From Isosphaera pallida ATCC 43644 (lineage in GTDB: Bacteria > Planctomycetota > Planctomycetia > Isosphaerales > Isosphaeraceae): a stretch of DNA of 64,000 nucleotides. Positions 18,085 to 25,696 of the stretch are shown one piece after another. The stretch lies in NCBI RefSeq assembly GCF_000186345.1, contig NC_014962.1, forward strand, positions 5,112,450 to 5,176,449, given 5' to 3'. Position 1 is the stretch's first letter, and the number at the start of each line of letters is the position of its first letter. The position numbers were made by a program, and so were the translations under genes. Below the pieces are notes generated by a model. The model saw nothing but the letters and a program-made list of their open reading frames with translations. It was not told where the DNA came from and did not search any database.

Positions 18085-18117
18085 CGGTTTGTTGGCCTCG
18101 ACCTGAGGTACAAACCG
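18085..18117 (+). promoter_or_regulatory. Second stem-loop in the rhodopsin leader
   Basis: CGGTTTGT (18085-18092) pairs perfectly with ACAAACCG (18110-18117). Inside it CCTC (18096-18099) pairs with GAGG (18105-18108) around a five-base loop. No T-run follows, so it is not a standard terminator. It lies about 80 nt before the rhodopsin ATG. Confidence 0.55.
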
Positions 18118-18199
18118 TAGTGCGCGTTCGTCTGTCTGTGCCTCGCTTCACCACCCGATCTGTGCCAGTCCGTTCACGTCTTGGTATTGGAGTCTGACA

Positions 18200-19126
18200 A
18201 TGACGACGAGCTTGCTCACCGCAGGTTTGCTGCTGTTCTTCGCTCAGGAGGGCAGCACGGCTGCTCCGGCTCCCGAAGCTCCTGCTGCAGCGCCCGCTGC
18301 GACGGAAACCTCGGCGGCCCCGTCCAAGGAGCCTGGCCTGCCGACCCTGACCCCCGCTCAGTACAGCACTGTGTACAACATGTTTTCTTTCACCATCGCC
18401 TCGATGGGTGCCTCGGCTCTGTTCTTCTTCCTGTCGCGCAACCAGTTGGCTCCCAAGTATCGTCCGGCGATGATGGTGTCGGGCTTGGTGGTTTCCATTG
18501 CCTGCTACCACTATTTCCGAATCTTCGAGAGTTGGGAAGCGGCTTACGAATTGACCGGGGGCCAATACGTACCGACGGGCGCGGTCTTCAACGACGCCTA
18601 TCGTTACGCCGACTGGCTGCTGACCGTGCCTCTGCTCATGGTTGAGTTGATCGCGGTGTTGGCGTTGCCCAAGGGCGAGGGTCGTGGTTTGCTAGTCCGT
18701 CTGTCGGTGGCCGCCTTCTTCATGATCGCGCTGGGTTACCCCGGCGAGATTGCCAAGTACGAAGCCGGCGCCCAGTACTGGATTTTCTTCGTCCTGAGCA
18801 TGATTCCGTTCCTGTACATCCTCTTCGTGCTTCTGACCGAATTGACCAAGTCGCTGGAGCGTCAGCCCGAGAACGTGCGGGGCTACATCTCGGCTGCCCG
18901 CCTCATTGTGCTGGTCTCGTGGTGCTTCTACCCGATCGCCTACCTGGCCTCTGGCGTGGGTGGTCTGTCGGGTGCTCAGGCTGAGGTTGGTCTGCAAGTT
19001 GGCTACACCATTGCCGACATCGTTGCCAAGGCGGTCTTCGGTGTGTACATCTACTTTATCGCCCGCACCAAGAGCGAGAACGAAGGGTACGAAGTGTCGG
19101 CTCAGCCAGCCGTCGCCACCGCCTAA
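18200..19126 (+). CDS. Xanthorhodopsin-clade light-driven proton pump
   Basis: This 308-residue microbial rhodopsin should pump protons outward across the membrane. Helix C reads RYADWLLTVPLLMVE: D138 is the proton acceptor, T142 the middle residue and E149 the donor, the DTE triad of proton pumps. The helix G segment TIADIVAKAVFG holds the retinal lysine K277 and counter-ion D273. H104 (CYHYFRIFESW) matches the acceptor-linked His of proteorhodopsin and xanthorhodopsin. L146, the colour-tuning position, predicts green absorption. F197 stands where xanthorhodopsin has the Gly that admits a carotenoid antenna. The first 46 residues form a hydrophobic, signal-like start and an Ala/Pro linker absent from xanthorhodopsin. 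TTGGAG lies 7 nt before the ATG. A strong terminator follows, so it is probably monocistronic. Confidence 0.96.
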   Translation: MTTSLLTAGLLLFFAQEGSTAAPAPEAPAAAPAATETSAAPSKEPGLPTLTPAQYSTVYNMFSFTIASMGASALFFFLSRNQLAPKYRPAMMVSGLVVSIACYHYFRIFESWEAAYELTGGQYVPTGAVFNDAYRYADWLLTVPLLMVELIAVLALPKGEGRGLLVRLSVAAFFMIALGYPGEIAKYEAGAQYWIFFVLSMIPFLYILFVLLTELTKSLERQPENVRGYISAARLIVLVSWCFYPIAYLASGVGGLSGAQAEVGLQVGYTIADIVAKAVFGVYIYFIARTKSENEGYEVSAQPAVATA

Positions 19127-19222
19127 TCCTGACCGTCTCTGCCTGACAACGGGCTGCTGGTCTTCGTGGGGTTGATCGCTCTCCGAAGAACCTCCGCGTG
19201 TTTCCAGCTCGGTCGTTGATGC

Positions 19223-19269
19223 GATCAGCGCGAGTGGGTTTTACAACCTGCCCGCGCTGATCGTCTTTT
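19223..19269 (+). terminator. Intrinsic terminator after the rhodopsin gene
   Basis: A perfect 10-bp stem, GATCAGCGCG (19223-19232) with CGCGCTGATC (19253-19262), is followed by GTCTTTT. A small GGTT/AACC helix can form inside the loop. It ends the rhodopsin transcript about 100 bp after the stop codon. Confidence 0.85.
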
Positions 19270-19407
19270 CGGTGTGACCCGTTTCGGAGGTCCGGTCTAG
19301 TGGGCATACTGGGCGTCGTGTCGCGGGGTGGTCGGCCGCTGGCCGTTCATGCGACCCGACCTCGTTGACCCTGCGATTTCCTGAGGCCTGTGAGGAATGT
19401 CGCGGCG

Positions 19408-20655
19408 ATGTGTCATCTGATGGGAGGGCGTTGGTTAGGTCTGCTGAGCCTCTTGGCCTGGTCGTGGGGATCGACCCACGCCGCCCAAGGAGGAGGGGAC
19501 GATCTTGCGGGATCACTCGACAAACTTCGCCTGAATCAAATCCAGGTGATCGGCACCCACAACTCGTATCACCTCGCGCCCGAGCCGGCCTTGATGGAGG
19601 CAATGGCCAAGGTGGTGGGGGTGGAACGGATCAAAGGCTGGGATTACACCCATCGTCCCTTGCCGGAGCAGTTCACTCGTTTGGGGATTCGCCAAATCGA
19701 GTTGGATGTCTTCGCCGATCCTGCCGGTGGGTTATTCGCCAACCCGCTTTCCCGCGTCCTTTTGGGTGGGGCGGGCGTGAACCCGCAAGGCGACGCCCCA
19801 GGCAGTCCCAATGCCGACGATGCGGCTAAGGTGACGGAGGCTCTGCGGTTGCCCGGCTTCAAGGTGCTTCATGTGCAGGATCTCGACCATCGCTCGACGG
19901 TCACGACCTTGGAGCAAGCATTGGCTCAGGTGCGGGGATGGTCGCGCGACCATCCCCGGCATGTGCCGATCCTCATCCTGCTGGAGTTGAAGGATCAGAC
20001 GATCGCCGGGTTGCCCACTCGCCCGATCCGATTCGACGAGCCACTTCTGGATCAGATTGACGCGGCGCTTCGACAGCACTTTCCACCCGGTACGATTCTG
20101 ACCCCTGACGATCTGCGGGGCCATTTTGCCGACCTCCCCACCGCCCTGACGATGCGGGGTTGGCCGACGCTGGCTCAAGCGCGCGGTAAGGTGCTGGCAG
20201 CTCTGGACAACGAGGGCAGTTTGCGCGATCTCTATGTAAAGGGCCACCCCGCGCTCAAAGGACGGATGATGTTCGTCTCGGCGGATGGTCCCGAGTCGCC
20301 CGAGGCGGCCTGGTTCAAGATCAATGACCCGGTCGGCCAATTCGATCGCATCCAGAACCTGGTTCGCGCTGGATTCCTGGTCCGAACCCGAGCCGACGCC
20401 GAGACCCGCGAGGCGCGAACCGGCGACATCTCCCGACGCGACCGGGCGCTGGCTTCAGGCGCGCAGTTCATCAGCACCGATTACCCCGAGGCCCGCGTCG
20501 AATGGTCGCCTTACCAGGTACGCTTGCCGGGCGGGATCGTTGCGCGTCCCAACCCAGTCAGCGCGGCCGACCTTCCCGGCGATCTTGACGTGGAAGGAAG
20601 CTTTGTTGGATCGCCTTCCCCCTCCGCTCCGCCAACCGGAAGCCCTCCGCGATGA
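19408..20655 (+). CDS. Secreted PI-PLC-C1-like (calcium-dependent) phosphodiesterase
   Basis: This resembles the Ca2+-dependent phosphoinositide-specific phospholipase C1 family, which uses a TIM barrel to cleave phosphodiesters. The first 28 residues form a signal peptide (GLLSLLAWSWGSTHA), so the enzyme is exported. Active-site blocks are visible: QVIGTHNSYH (first catalytic His), IRQIELDVFAD (metal-binding Glu/Asp) and FKVLHVQDLDH (second His). A later LILLELKD block and FISTDYPEAR fit the barrel's end. The ATG at 19408 has GAGGA about 10 nt upstream; a GTG at 19390 would add six residues. Its stop overlaps the arsS start as ATGA, so it is the first gene of a coupled four-gene operon. The substrate is unknown. 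Confidence 0.78.
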   Translation: MCHLMGGRWLGLLSLLAWSWGSTHAAQGGGDDLAGSLDKLRLNQIQVIGTHNSYHLAPEPALMEAMAKVVGVERIKGWDYTHRPLPEQFTRLGIRQIELDVFADPAGGLFANPLSRVLLGGAGVNPQGDAPGSPNADDAAKVTEALRLPGFKVLHVQDLDHRSTVTTLEQALAQVRGWSRDHPRHVPILILLELKDQTIAGLPTRPIRFDEPLLDQIDAALRQHFPPGTILTPDDLRGHFADLPTALTMRGWPTLAQARGKVLAALDNEGSLRDLYVKGHPALKGRMMFVSADGPESPEAAWFKINDPVGQFDRIQNLVRAGFLVRTRADAETREARTGDISRRDRALASGAQFISTDYPEARVEWSPYQVRLPGGIVARPNPVSAADLPGDLDVEGSFVGSPSPSAPPTGSPPR

Positions 20656-21773
20656 CAAATCCGTTGCCTCCACCCAACCTGGTGCGCCTCGAATCTCCCG
20701 CGGGGTTCACCACGTCGGGTCGCCACCCGTCTCCCCGGCTGTCGCTGGCGAGGCGGGCCGCCCCGTTGGCTTCGCCCCAAGAGCAAATCCACCTGCTCAA
20801 CCACACCGCTGCCCCCGAGTTCGCCGAGGTCTTGAAGGCGCGGGGATTGCCACCCCTCAAGGCATCGGGCGTTGCCGTTTTGCAACTCAACCTGGGCAAA
20901 CTCTGCAACCAGACCTGTTCGCATTGTCATGTCGATGCGGGACCCGATCGCCGTGAAGTCATGAGCCGCGCTCATTTGGAGTATGCCTTAGAGATTCTCA
21001 AGCGAACAGAGATCGGCACCGTCGATTTGACCGGAGGCGCGCCGGAGATGAACCCGCATTTCCGCTGGTTCGTTGCTGAGGCGCGCTCGTTGGGACGACG
21101 GGTGATCAACCGTTGCAACCTAACGATCCTGAACGCGCCGGGGTTCACCGACCTTCCCGAGTTTTTGGCCGCGCATCAGGTCGAAATTGTCGCCTCGCTG
21201 CCGTGCTACCTGGAGGAGAACACCGATCGTCAGCGGGGCGACGGGGTTTTCGTCCGTTCCATCGCCGCGCTCAAGCGACTCAACGCTTTGGGTTACGGCC
21301 AGCCCGCCGAGCGGGGCGGTTTGCCTCTGACCCTGGTGTACAACCCGATTGGCCCAACCCTGCCTCCCTCCCAGAACGCACTGGAGACCGATTATCGCCG
21401 TCAGTTGTCCGAGCGTTTCGGAATTGTCTTCACCCGTTTGTTCACCATTACGAACCTGCCGATCAGCCGTTTTCTTGAGGAACTGGTGCGGGAGGATCAG
21501 TTGGATACCTACATGAGTTTGCTCGTGAACTCGTTTAATCCGGCGACGGTGGAGGGGGTCATGTGCCGCGAGACCGTCTCAGTCAGCTGGGATGGTCGGT
21601 TGTTCGATTGCGACTTCAACCAGATGCTCGACCTTGAGACCGACTCGGCGGTTCCTAGGCGTCTCGACGAATTCGACGCGGAGGCGCTGGGAAGCCGCCG
21701 CATCGTCACGGGCAAGCATTGTTTTGGCTGTACAGCTGGGGCGGGATCGAGTTGTCAAGGCGCGTTGGTATGA
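20652..21773 (+). CDS. arsS: Arsenosugar biosynthesis radical SAM protein ArsS
   Basis: ArsS-type enzymes transfer the 5'-deoxyadenosyl group of SAM to dimethylated arsenic in arsenosugar synthesis. The 373-residue protein has the iron-sulfur motif CNQTCSHC (C85, C89, C92; Cx3Cx2C) followed by HVDAGPDR, a family hallmark, and DLTGGAPEMNP for SAM binding. The C-terminal DUF3641 region ends in HCFGCTAGAGSSC (C357, C360, C368), likely a second cluster or substrate site. Some homologues are selenoproteins; this one uses Cys throughout. The start overlaps the PLC-like stop and the stop overlaps the GT2 start, each by ATGA. No arsM methyltransferase lies nearby. Confidence 0.85.
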   Translation: MTNPLPPPNLVRLESPAGFTTSGRHPSPRLSLARRAAPLASPQEQIHLLNHTAAPEFAEVLKARGLPPLKASGVAVLQLNLGKLCNQTCSHCHVDAGPDRREVMSRAHLEYALEILKRTEIGTVDLTGGAPEMNPHFRWFVAEARSLGRRVINRCNLTILNAPGFTDLPEFLAAHQVEIVASLPCYLEENTDRQRGDGVFVRSIAALKRLNALGYGQPAERGGLPLTLVYNPIGPTLPPSQNALETDYRRQLSERFGIVFTRLFTITNLPISRFLEELVREDQLDTYMSLLVNSFNPATVEGVMCRETVSVSWDGRLFDCDFNQMLDLETDSAVPRRLDEFDAEALGSRRIVTGKHCFGCTAGAGSSCQGALV

Positions 21774-22543
21774 CCCACGATTTGCCGCCGGTGGCGGTGG
21801 TGTTGCCGACCTGGAACGAGGCCGATCAGATCGGCCGGGTTCTGGCGAGTTTGTCCCGCCAGACAGTTCGACCCGCGCACGTCGTCGTGGTAGACGGTGG
21901 TTCCACTGACCACACGGTGTCCCTGGCCCGCCAGGCGGGAGCCGAGGTCATCGAGGTGGCGGAGGATCACCGAGGCCGAGGCAATCAAATCGCTGTGGGG
22001 GTCGCGTCGTTGCCGCGTGAATTTGACCTGGTGTTGATCGCTCACGCCGACATGGAGTTCCCTCCCGACGCGGTCGAGGCGGTGGCGCGTGCCTTCGCCG
22101 CCGCCGATCACCTTGCCGGAGGCTGCCTGGGACATCGGTTCGACGCGCCCGAACGGTTCTTCCGGGCGCTGGAGTGGTTCAACCGGTTGCGAGCTGTTTG
22201 GGGCGTGCCGTTTGGCGATCAAGCGCAGTTCTTCCGCCGCTCCGCCTTGGAGACGGTAGGGGGCTTTCCTTCTCAGCCGATTATGGAGGATGTCGAACTG
22301 GCGTTGCGGTTGCTGCGTCTCCGTTCGTTCGTAGCGTTGGAGCGTCCAGTGCGGGTCTCGACCCGCGACTTCCGACGTCACGGCATTGGGGGGGCGATGA
22401 TCCGCTACGCGGTCTTTCTCACCGCCTACGCCTTGGGCGGGCCGTCAGCGTGCCAAGCGATTCATGCCCGCTACTACGCTCATCATCAAATGAACAAACA
22501 TATAAATATTTCCTCAAGCCATTCGATCCCTGGGGCGTCATGA
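21770..22543 (+). CDS. rSAM-associated family 2 glycosyltransferase (TIGR04283-like)
   Basis: This GT-A fold glycosyltransferase (257 residues) matches the 'transferase 2, rSAM/selenodomain-associated' group that travels with ArsS. It starts with VAVVLPTWNEADQIGRVLAS, followed by HVVVVDGGSTDHTVSLA (nucleotide binding) and LIAHADMEFPPDA with the DxD-like metal site. QAQFFRRSALETVGGFPS and IMEDVELALRL supply the acceptor-side and catalytic acidic residues. There is no signal peptide. It probably glycosylates the arsenoribose product, an inference from context. The last 20 residues lie in AT-rich DNA and look non-conserved. It overlaps both neighbours by ATGA. Confidence 0.8.
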   Translation: MTHDLPPVAVVLPTWNEADQIGRVLASLSRQTVRPAHVVVVDGGSTDHTVSLARQAGAEVIEVAEDHRGRGNQIAVGVASLPREFDLVLIAHADMEFPPDAVEAVARAFAAADHLAGGCLGHRFDAPERFFRALEWFNRLRAVWGVPFGDQAQFFRRSALETVGGFPSQPIMEDVELALRLLRLRSFVALERPVRVSTRDFRRHGIGGAMIRYAVFLTAYALGGPSACQAIHARYYAHHQMNKHINISSSHSIPGAS

Positions 22544-24084
22544 GCGTTGCCGTACTTGCGGGCGATCCCTACGACGAGGCGTTGATCGCCCAGGTCCATC
22601 CTCGGGATTGGGTCAATCCCACCCCAGCGCCATGGTACAACCTCGTGGTGTTAGGAGCCGGCACCGCGGGGCTGGTCGCCGCTGGAGGCGCAGCGCAGCT
22701 GGGAGCACGGGTGGCATTGGTCGAAGAGGACCTGATGGGAGGCGATTGCCTCAACGTCGGCTGTGTGCCGAGCAAGGCGTTGATCCACTCGGCGCGTGCG
22801 GCTTGGGCGTTGCGGGAGGCGGAAGCGGCGGGAATCTTGGTCGATCGTTCGGCCTGGCGGGTTGAAGGCCGGGCGGTCTTCGAGCGTTTGCGCAGGCTGA
22901 GGGCGTCAATCGCGCCCCATGACTCAGCGCGACGCTTTGCTGACTGGGGCGTGGATGTCTTTCTGGGTCGAGGACGTTTCACCGGGCCGGATCGTCTGGA
23001 GGTCAACGGCGCGACCTTGCGGTTTCGGCGGGCAGTATTGGCCACCGGGGCCGGTCCGCGACCATTCGAGGTTCCAGGGGCCGATCGAGTCGAAATTCTA
23101 ACCAATCACACCGTGTTCGCCTTGACTGAACTCCCGCCCCGTCTGGTCATCGTGGGCGGCGGACCGATCGGTTGCGAACTCGCTCAGGCGTTCGCGCGTT
23201 TAGGTTCGAAAGTGACGTTGGTAGGCCGCGGGCCTCGGCTGTTGTCCCGCGACGATCCGGAGGCCGCTGATCTGGTGGCCGCCGCATTGCGGCGCGACGG
23301 GGTTGCCCTACGGTTGGGAAGTCGGATCGAACGAATCGAGAGTCCCAACGGCTTGACCAAACGGCTGACGATTCGACACGAACACGGCGACCAAACAGAG
23401 ACGATCGACGCTGAAGCGATCCTCGCCGCGGTCGGCCGCGCTCCGCGGGTGGAAGGGATTGGTTTAGAGGCGGCGGGGGTCGCATTCGACCCGGTGCGTG
23501 GGGCGATCGTGGACGATTATTTGAGGACCACCAACCGCGCGATCTTCGCCGCGGGCGATGTGGCCTCGCCAGACAAGTTCACCCACGCCGCCGAAGCCCA
23601 GGCCCGTCTGGTGATCCGCAACGCCCTGTTCGCGCCGTGGGGACTTGGCATGGGACGAGCCAGCCGTCTGGTGATTCCCCATTGCACCTACACCGATCCC
23701 GAGGTCGCCCAGGTCGGCCTCACCGAGGGCGAAGCGATCGCGCGAGGCTTCAAGCTTCGGGTGTTGGTTCACGAGTTCGCCGAAGTCGATCGCTCGGTGG
23801 TTGAAGACGAAACCGCAGGGTTCGTCAAGTTGATCGCTGCGGCGCGGGGGGATCGGATTTTGGGCGCGACGATTGTGGGTCGTCACGCCGGCGAACTCGT
23901 GGGGACTGTCACCCTGGCATTGACCAAAGGTTTGGGACTGGCGACGTTGTCGCGTTTGATTGTTCCCTATCCCACCCGCTCCGATGCCTTGCGTCAGGCC
24001 GCTGGCGTGGCAGAACAGGCGTTCCTTTTCTCGCCGGGTGTACATCGCTGGACCCGACGTTGGTTGAGTTGGGTTCGCGGTTGA
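22540..24084 (+). CDS. FAD-dependent disulfide oxidoreductase (mercuric reductase-like)
   Basis: A 514-residue class I pyridine nucleotide-disulfide oxidoreductase. FAD binds at LVVLGAGTAGLVAAGGAA; the redox disulfide is in GGDCLNVGCVPSKALIH; NAD(P)H binds at LVIVGGGPIGCELAQAFA; and the second FAD block is RAIFAAGDVAS. The C-terminus reads IVPYPTRSDALRQAAG, so the His-Glu dyad of glutathione reductase is replaced by Tyr and Asp, as in the MerA-like branch. It lacks the N-terminal metal-binding domain and C-terminal Cys pair of true mercuric reductase, so Hg(II) is an unlikely substrate. The ATG at 22540 overlaps the GT2 stop. It is the last gene of the ArsS operon. Confidence 0.82.
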   Translation: MSVAVLAGDPYDEALIAQVHPRDWVNPTPAPWYNLVVLGAGTAGLVAAGGAAQLGARVALVEEDLMGGDCLNVGCVPSKALIHSARAAWALREAEAAGILVDRSAWRVEGRAVFERLRRLRASIAPHDSARRFADWGVDVFLGRGRFTGPDRLEVNGATLRFRRAVLATGAGPRPFEVPGADRVEILTNHTVFALTELPPRLVIVGGGPIGCELAQAFARLGSKVTLVGRGPRLLSRDDPEAADLVAAALRRDGVALRLGSRIERIESPNGLTKRLTIRHEHGDQTETIDAEAILAAVGRAPRVEGIGLEAAGVAFDPVRGAIVDDYLRTTNRAIFAAGDVASPDKFTHAAEAQARLVIRNALFAPWGLGMGRASRLVIPHCTYTDPEVAQVGLTEGEAIARGFKLRVLVHEFAEVDRSVVEDETAGFVKLIAAARGDRILGATIVGRHAGELVGTVTLALTKGLGLATLSRLIVPYPTRSDALRQAAGVAEQAFLFSPGVHRWTRRWLSWVRG

Positions 24085-24503
24085 CCCGCACTGCGGTCTG
24101 AGATGGTGTCATGGCACCCGGCCAATTCAACCTGAAGCTCCAGGCGCTCGACAATCATTGTCATTGCGTCGTTTTAGTTAGGACTGACTGTTGGAAGCAA
24201 GTCGCTCTTTCCCCTCACATCTCACTCATGGGAACGAACCGTTCGAGGTTGAGAATCACCGGAAACCAACCGTCGAAGGGTCGGGTTCGCCCTCAGGACC
24301 GTGAACAATCCGAGGGATTGTCAGGTCAGCCACGTGGAATGAAGAATCAGGCGAGGTGGCCAGAAAGGATCGAAGACAGAGAAGTCAGTTGGGCGTGTTG
24401 ACTCTGTTTCGATGTTGACTGTGTTCTACACTTCAGCATCCCGACCAACCCCAACCCAACTGATCGTGCCTGGTTCGGGTCGGTCGGATTCGCGGTTTGA
24501 ACA
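24085..24503. other. Intergenic region, no gene
   Basis: This 419-bp region between the ArsS operon and the DUF72 gene is less GC-rich than its surroundings. It contains two TTGACT hexamers (24398-24403, 24415-24420) that could be -35 elements of the DUF72 gene, but no good -10 pairs with them. No RNA gene or hairpin with a T-run was seen. Confidence 0.4.
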
Positions 24504-25376
24504 ATGTTGGTGAACATGATGAACGACGGCCAAGTTCGACTGGGGACCAGCGGTTGGAACTATCCGGATTGGCGGGGTTCGTTTTACCCTGATGGTCTCA
24601 AGCCTGAGGAATATCTCGAGTTCTATGCCCGTCACTGGCCGACGGTGGAGGTTGATTGCAGTTTTTACGACATTCCCACCGCGGCGATGTTGAAGAGTTG
24701 GGATCGTCGCACGCCGGCGGGTTTTGGATTCACGCTCAAGGTGCCGCGGGTGATCACCCATGAGCGGAAGCTGGTGGATTGCTCGGGGGTGGTTGCGGCC
24801 TTTCTCAACGCGACCGACGCCTTGGGCGACAAACGTTGGTGCGCGCTGCTTCAGTTTGGTTATTTTCCGCCCACGGTGTTCGCCAACGTGCGGGAGTTTT
24901 TAGAGCGGTTGGGACCGTTCCTGGCCTCCTGGCCGGTGGAGCGGTGTCCAATCGCAGTGGAGGTCAGGAACGCAGGATGGATCAACGGGCGTTTGGGCAA
25001 GGTGTTGCGGGATCACCAAGCCGGCTTGGTGTTGAGCGACCACGTCGGCTTGCCGCCGCCCTGGGTGGTGGCCAACTGGTTCGACCCTGCCACGGGGCCG
25101 GTCACCCTATGCCGTTTGCTGGGAGATCGGGAGGGGATTGAACAGATCACCACCACCTGGGAGAAGCGGGTGCTGGATCGCTCCCCCGCGTTGGACGAGG
25201 TGGCCAAGGTGTTGGAGGGTTTGGCCGATCGCACCCGAGTTCTGATTTACGCTGCCAATCATTATGAAGGACATTCCCCCGAAACGCTGACCCGTCTGGC
25301 CCAGCGTCTTGGACCACGGGTGGCCGGTCCAGCGCCGTCCGACCAGCCTCCGCGTCGTTTGACCCTCTTCGAATGA
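24504..25376 (+). CDS. DUF72 (YecE-like) family protein
   Basis: The biochemical function is not established. The 290-residue protein has a TIM-barrel-type DUF72 fold: RLGTSGWNYPDWRGSFYP at the start, then VEVDCSFYDIPT, FGFTLKVPRVITHER, LLQFGYFPPTVF, IAVEVRNAGW and a C-terminal LIYAANHYEGHSPETLTRLA. No signal peptide or membrane helix is present, so it is cytoplasmic. Three ATGs lie at the start (24504, 24516, 24519) and the ribosome site does not decide between them. It is flanked by intergenic DNA on both sides and is probably transcribed alone. Confidence 0.87.
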   Translation: MLVNMMNDGQVRLGTSGWNYPDWRGSFYPDGLKPEEYLEFYARHWPTVEVDCSFYDIPTAAMLKSWDRRTPAGFGFTLKVPRVITHERKLVDCSGVVAAFLNATDALGDKRWCALLQFGYFPPTVFANVREFLERLGPFLASWPVERCPIAVEVRNAGWINGRLGKVLRDHQAGLVLSDHVGLPPPWVVANWFDPATGPVTLCRLLGDREGIEQITTTWEKRVLDRSPALDEVAKVLEGLADRTRVLIYAANHYEGHSPETLTRLAQRLGPRVAGPAPSDQPPRRLTLFE

Positions 25377-25696
25377 GGCCAGCTAAGCGGCGCGCGGGGG
25401 CGGTTTCGGTTCGCTGAGGCCGTCGCGGTTCTTCAAGTGGAAATTGGGTGGGAAAAGTAGAAATTGGGTGGGAAAAACCAAAGGGGACTTGCCTTTTGCC
25501 GTGGAACACGAAATTCTCAAGGGGACGGATGCGGATCGACATCCCGATGAAATGATCAGCGTGGGTTGGATCAGTCATCGAGAGTCCTCCAGGCCGGGCT
25601 CCGTCATGCCCATCGACGCTGGTGGTCTCCGTCACGGTTCGGGTTGAAAGAAGCGGGAGCAACCAGCGCAAAAGGTAGGAGAGAACGTCTCCGGCA
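25377..25696. other. Intergenic region with a short tandem repeat
   Basis: This 320-bp region follows the DUF72 gene and holds the leader of the receiver-HPt gene. Its only visible structure is the repeat at 25440-25476, plus AGGAG about 15 nt before the GTG at 25697. Confidence 0.45.
25440..25476. repeat. Two tandem copies of a 17-bp G/A-rich sequence
   Basis: GAAATTGGGTGGGAAAA occurs at 25440-25456 and 25460-25476, a 20-bp period. Two copies on the same helical face could be a regulator site for the gene at 25697, or a simple slippage duplication. Confidence 0.6.

Larger units (their letters stand above)
17610..18199. other. Divergent control region between blh and the rhodopsin
   Basis: This 590-bp region has no convincing gene; a minus-strand frame from 17927 to 18565 is a shadow of the rhodopsin. 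It holds a sigma-70-like promoter on the plus strand (17885-17912), two long stem-loops (17964-18036 and 18085-18117) and the TTGGAG ribosome site at 18188-18192. I could not identify the promoter of blh on the minus strand. Confidence 0.7.

Noticed and set aside
17927-18565. A minus-strand gene of 212 codons opposite the rhodopsin start
   Set aside because: It is antisense to the rhodopsin, Arg-rich and without domain features; a high-GC shadow frame.
20652-21773. Selenoprotein form of ArsS
   Set aside because: All motif positions are Cys codons and the frame has no internal TGA before the stop.
22540-24084. True mercuric reductase (MerA)
   Set aside because: It lacks the N-terminal metal-binding domain and the C-terminal Cys pair; its context is an ArsS operon with no mer genes.
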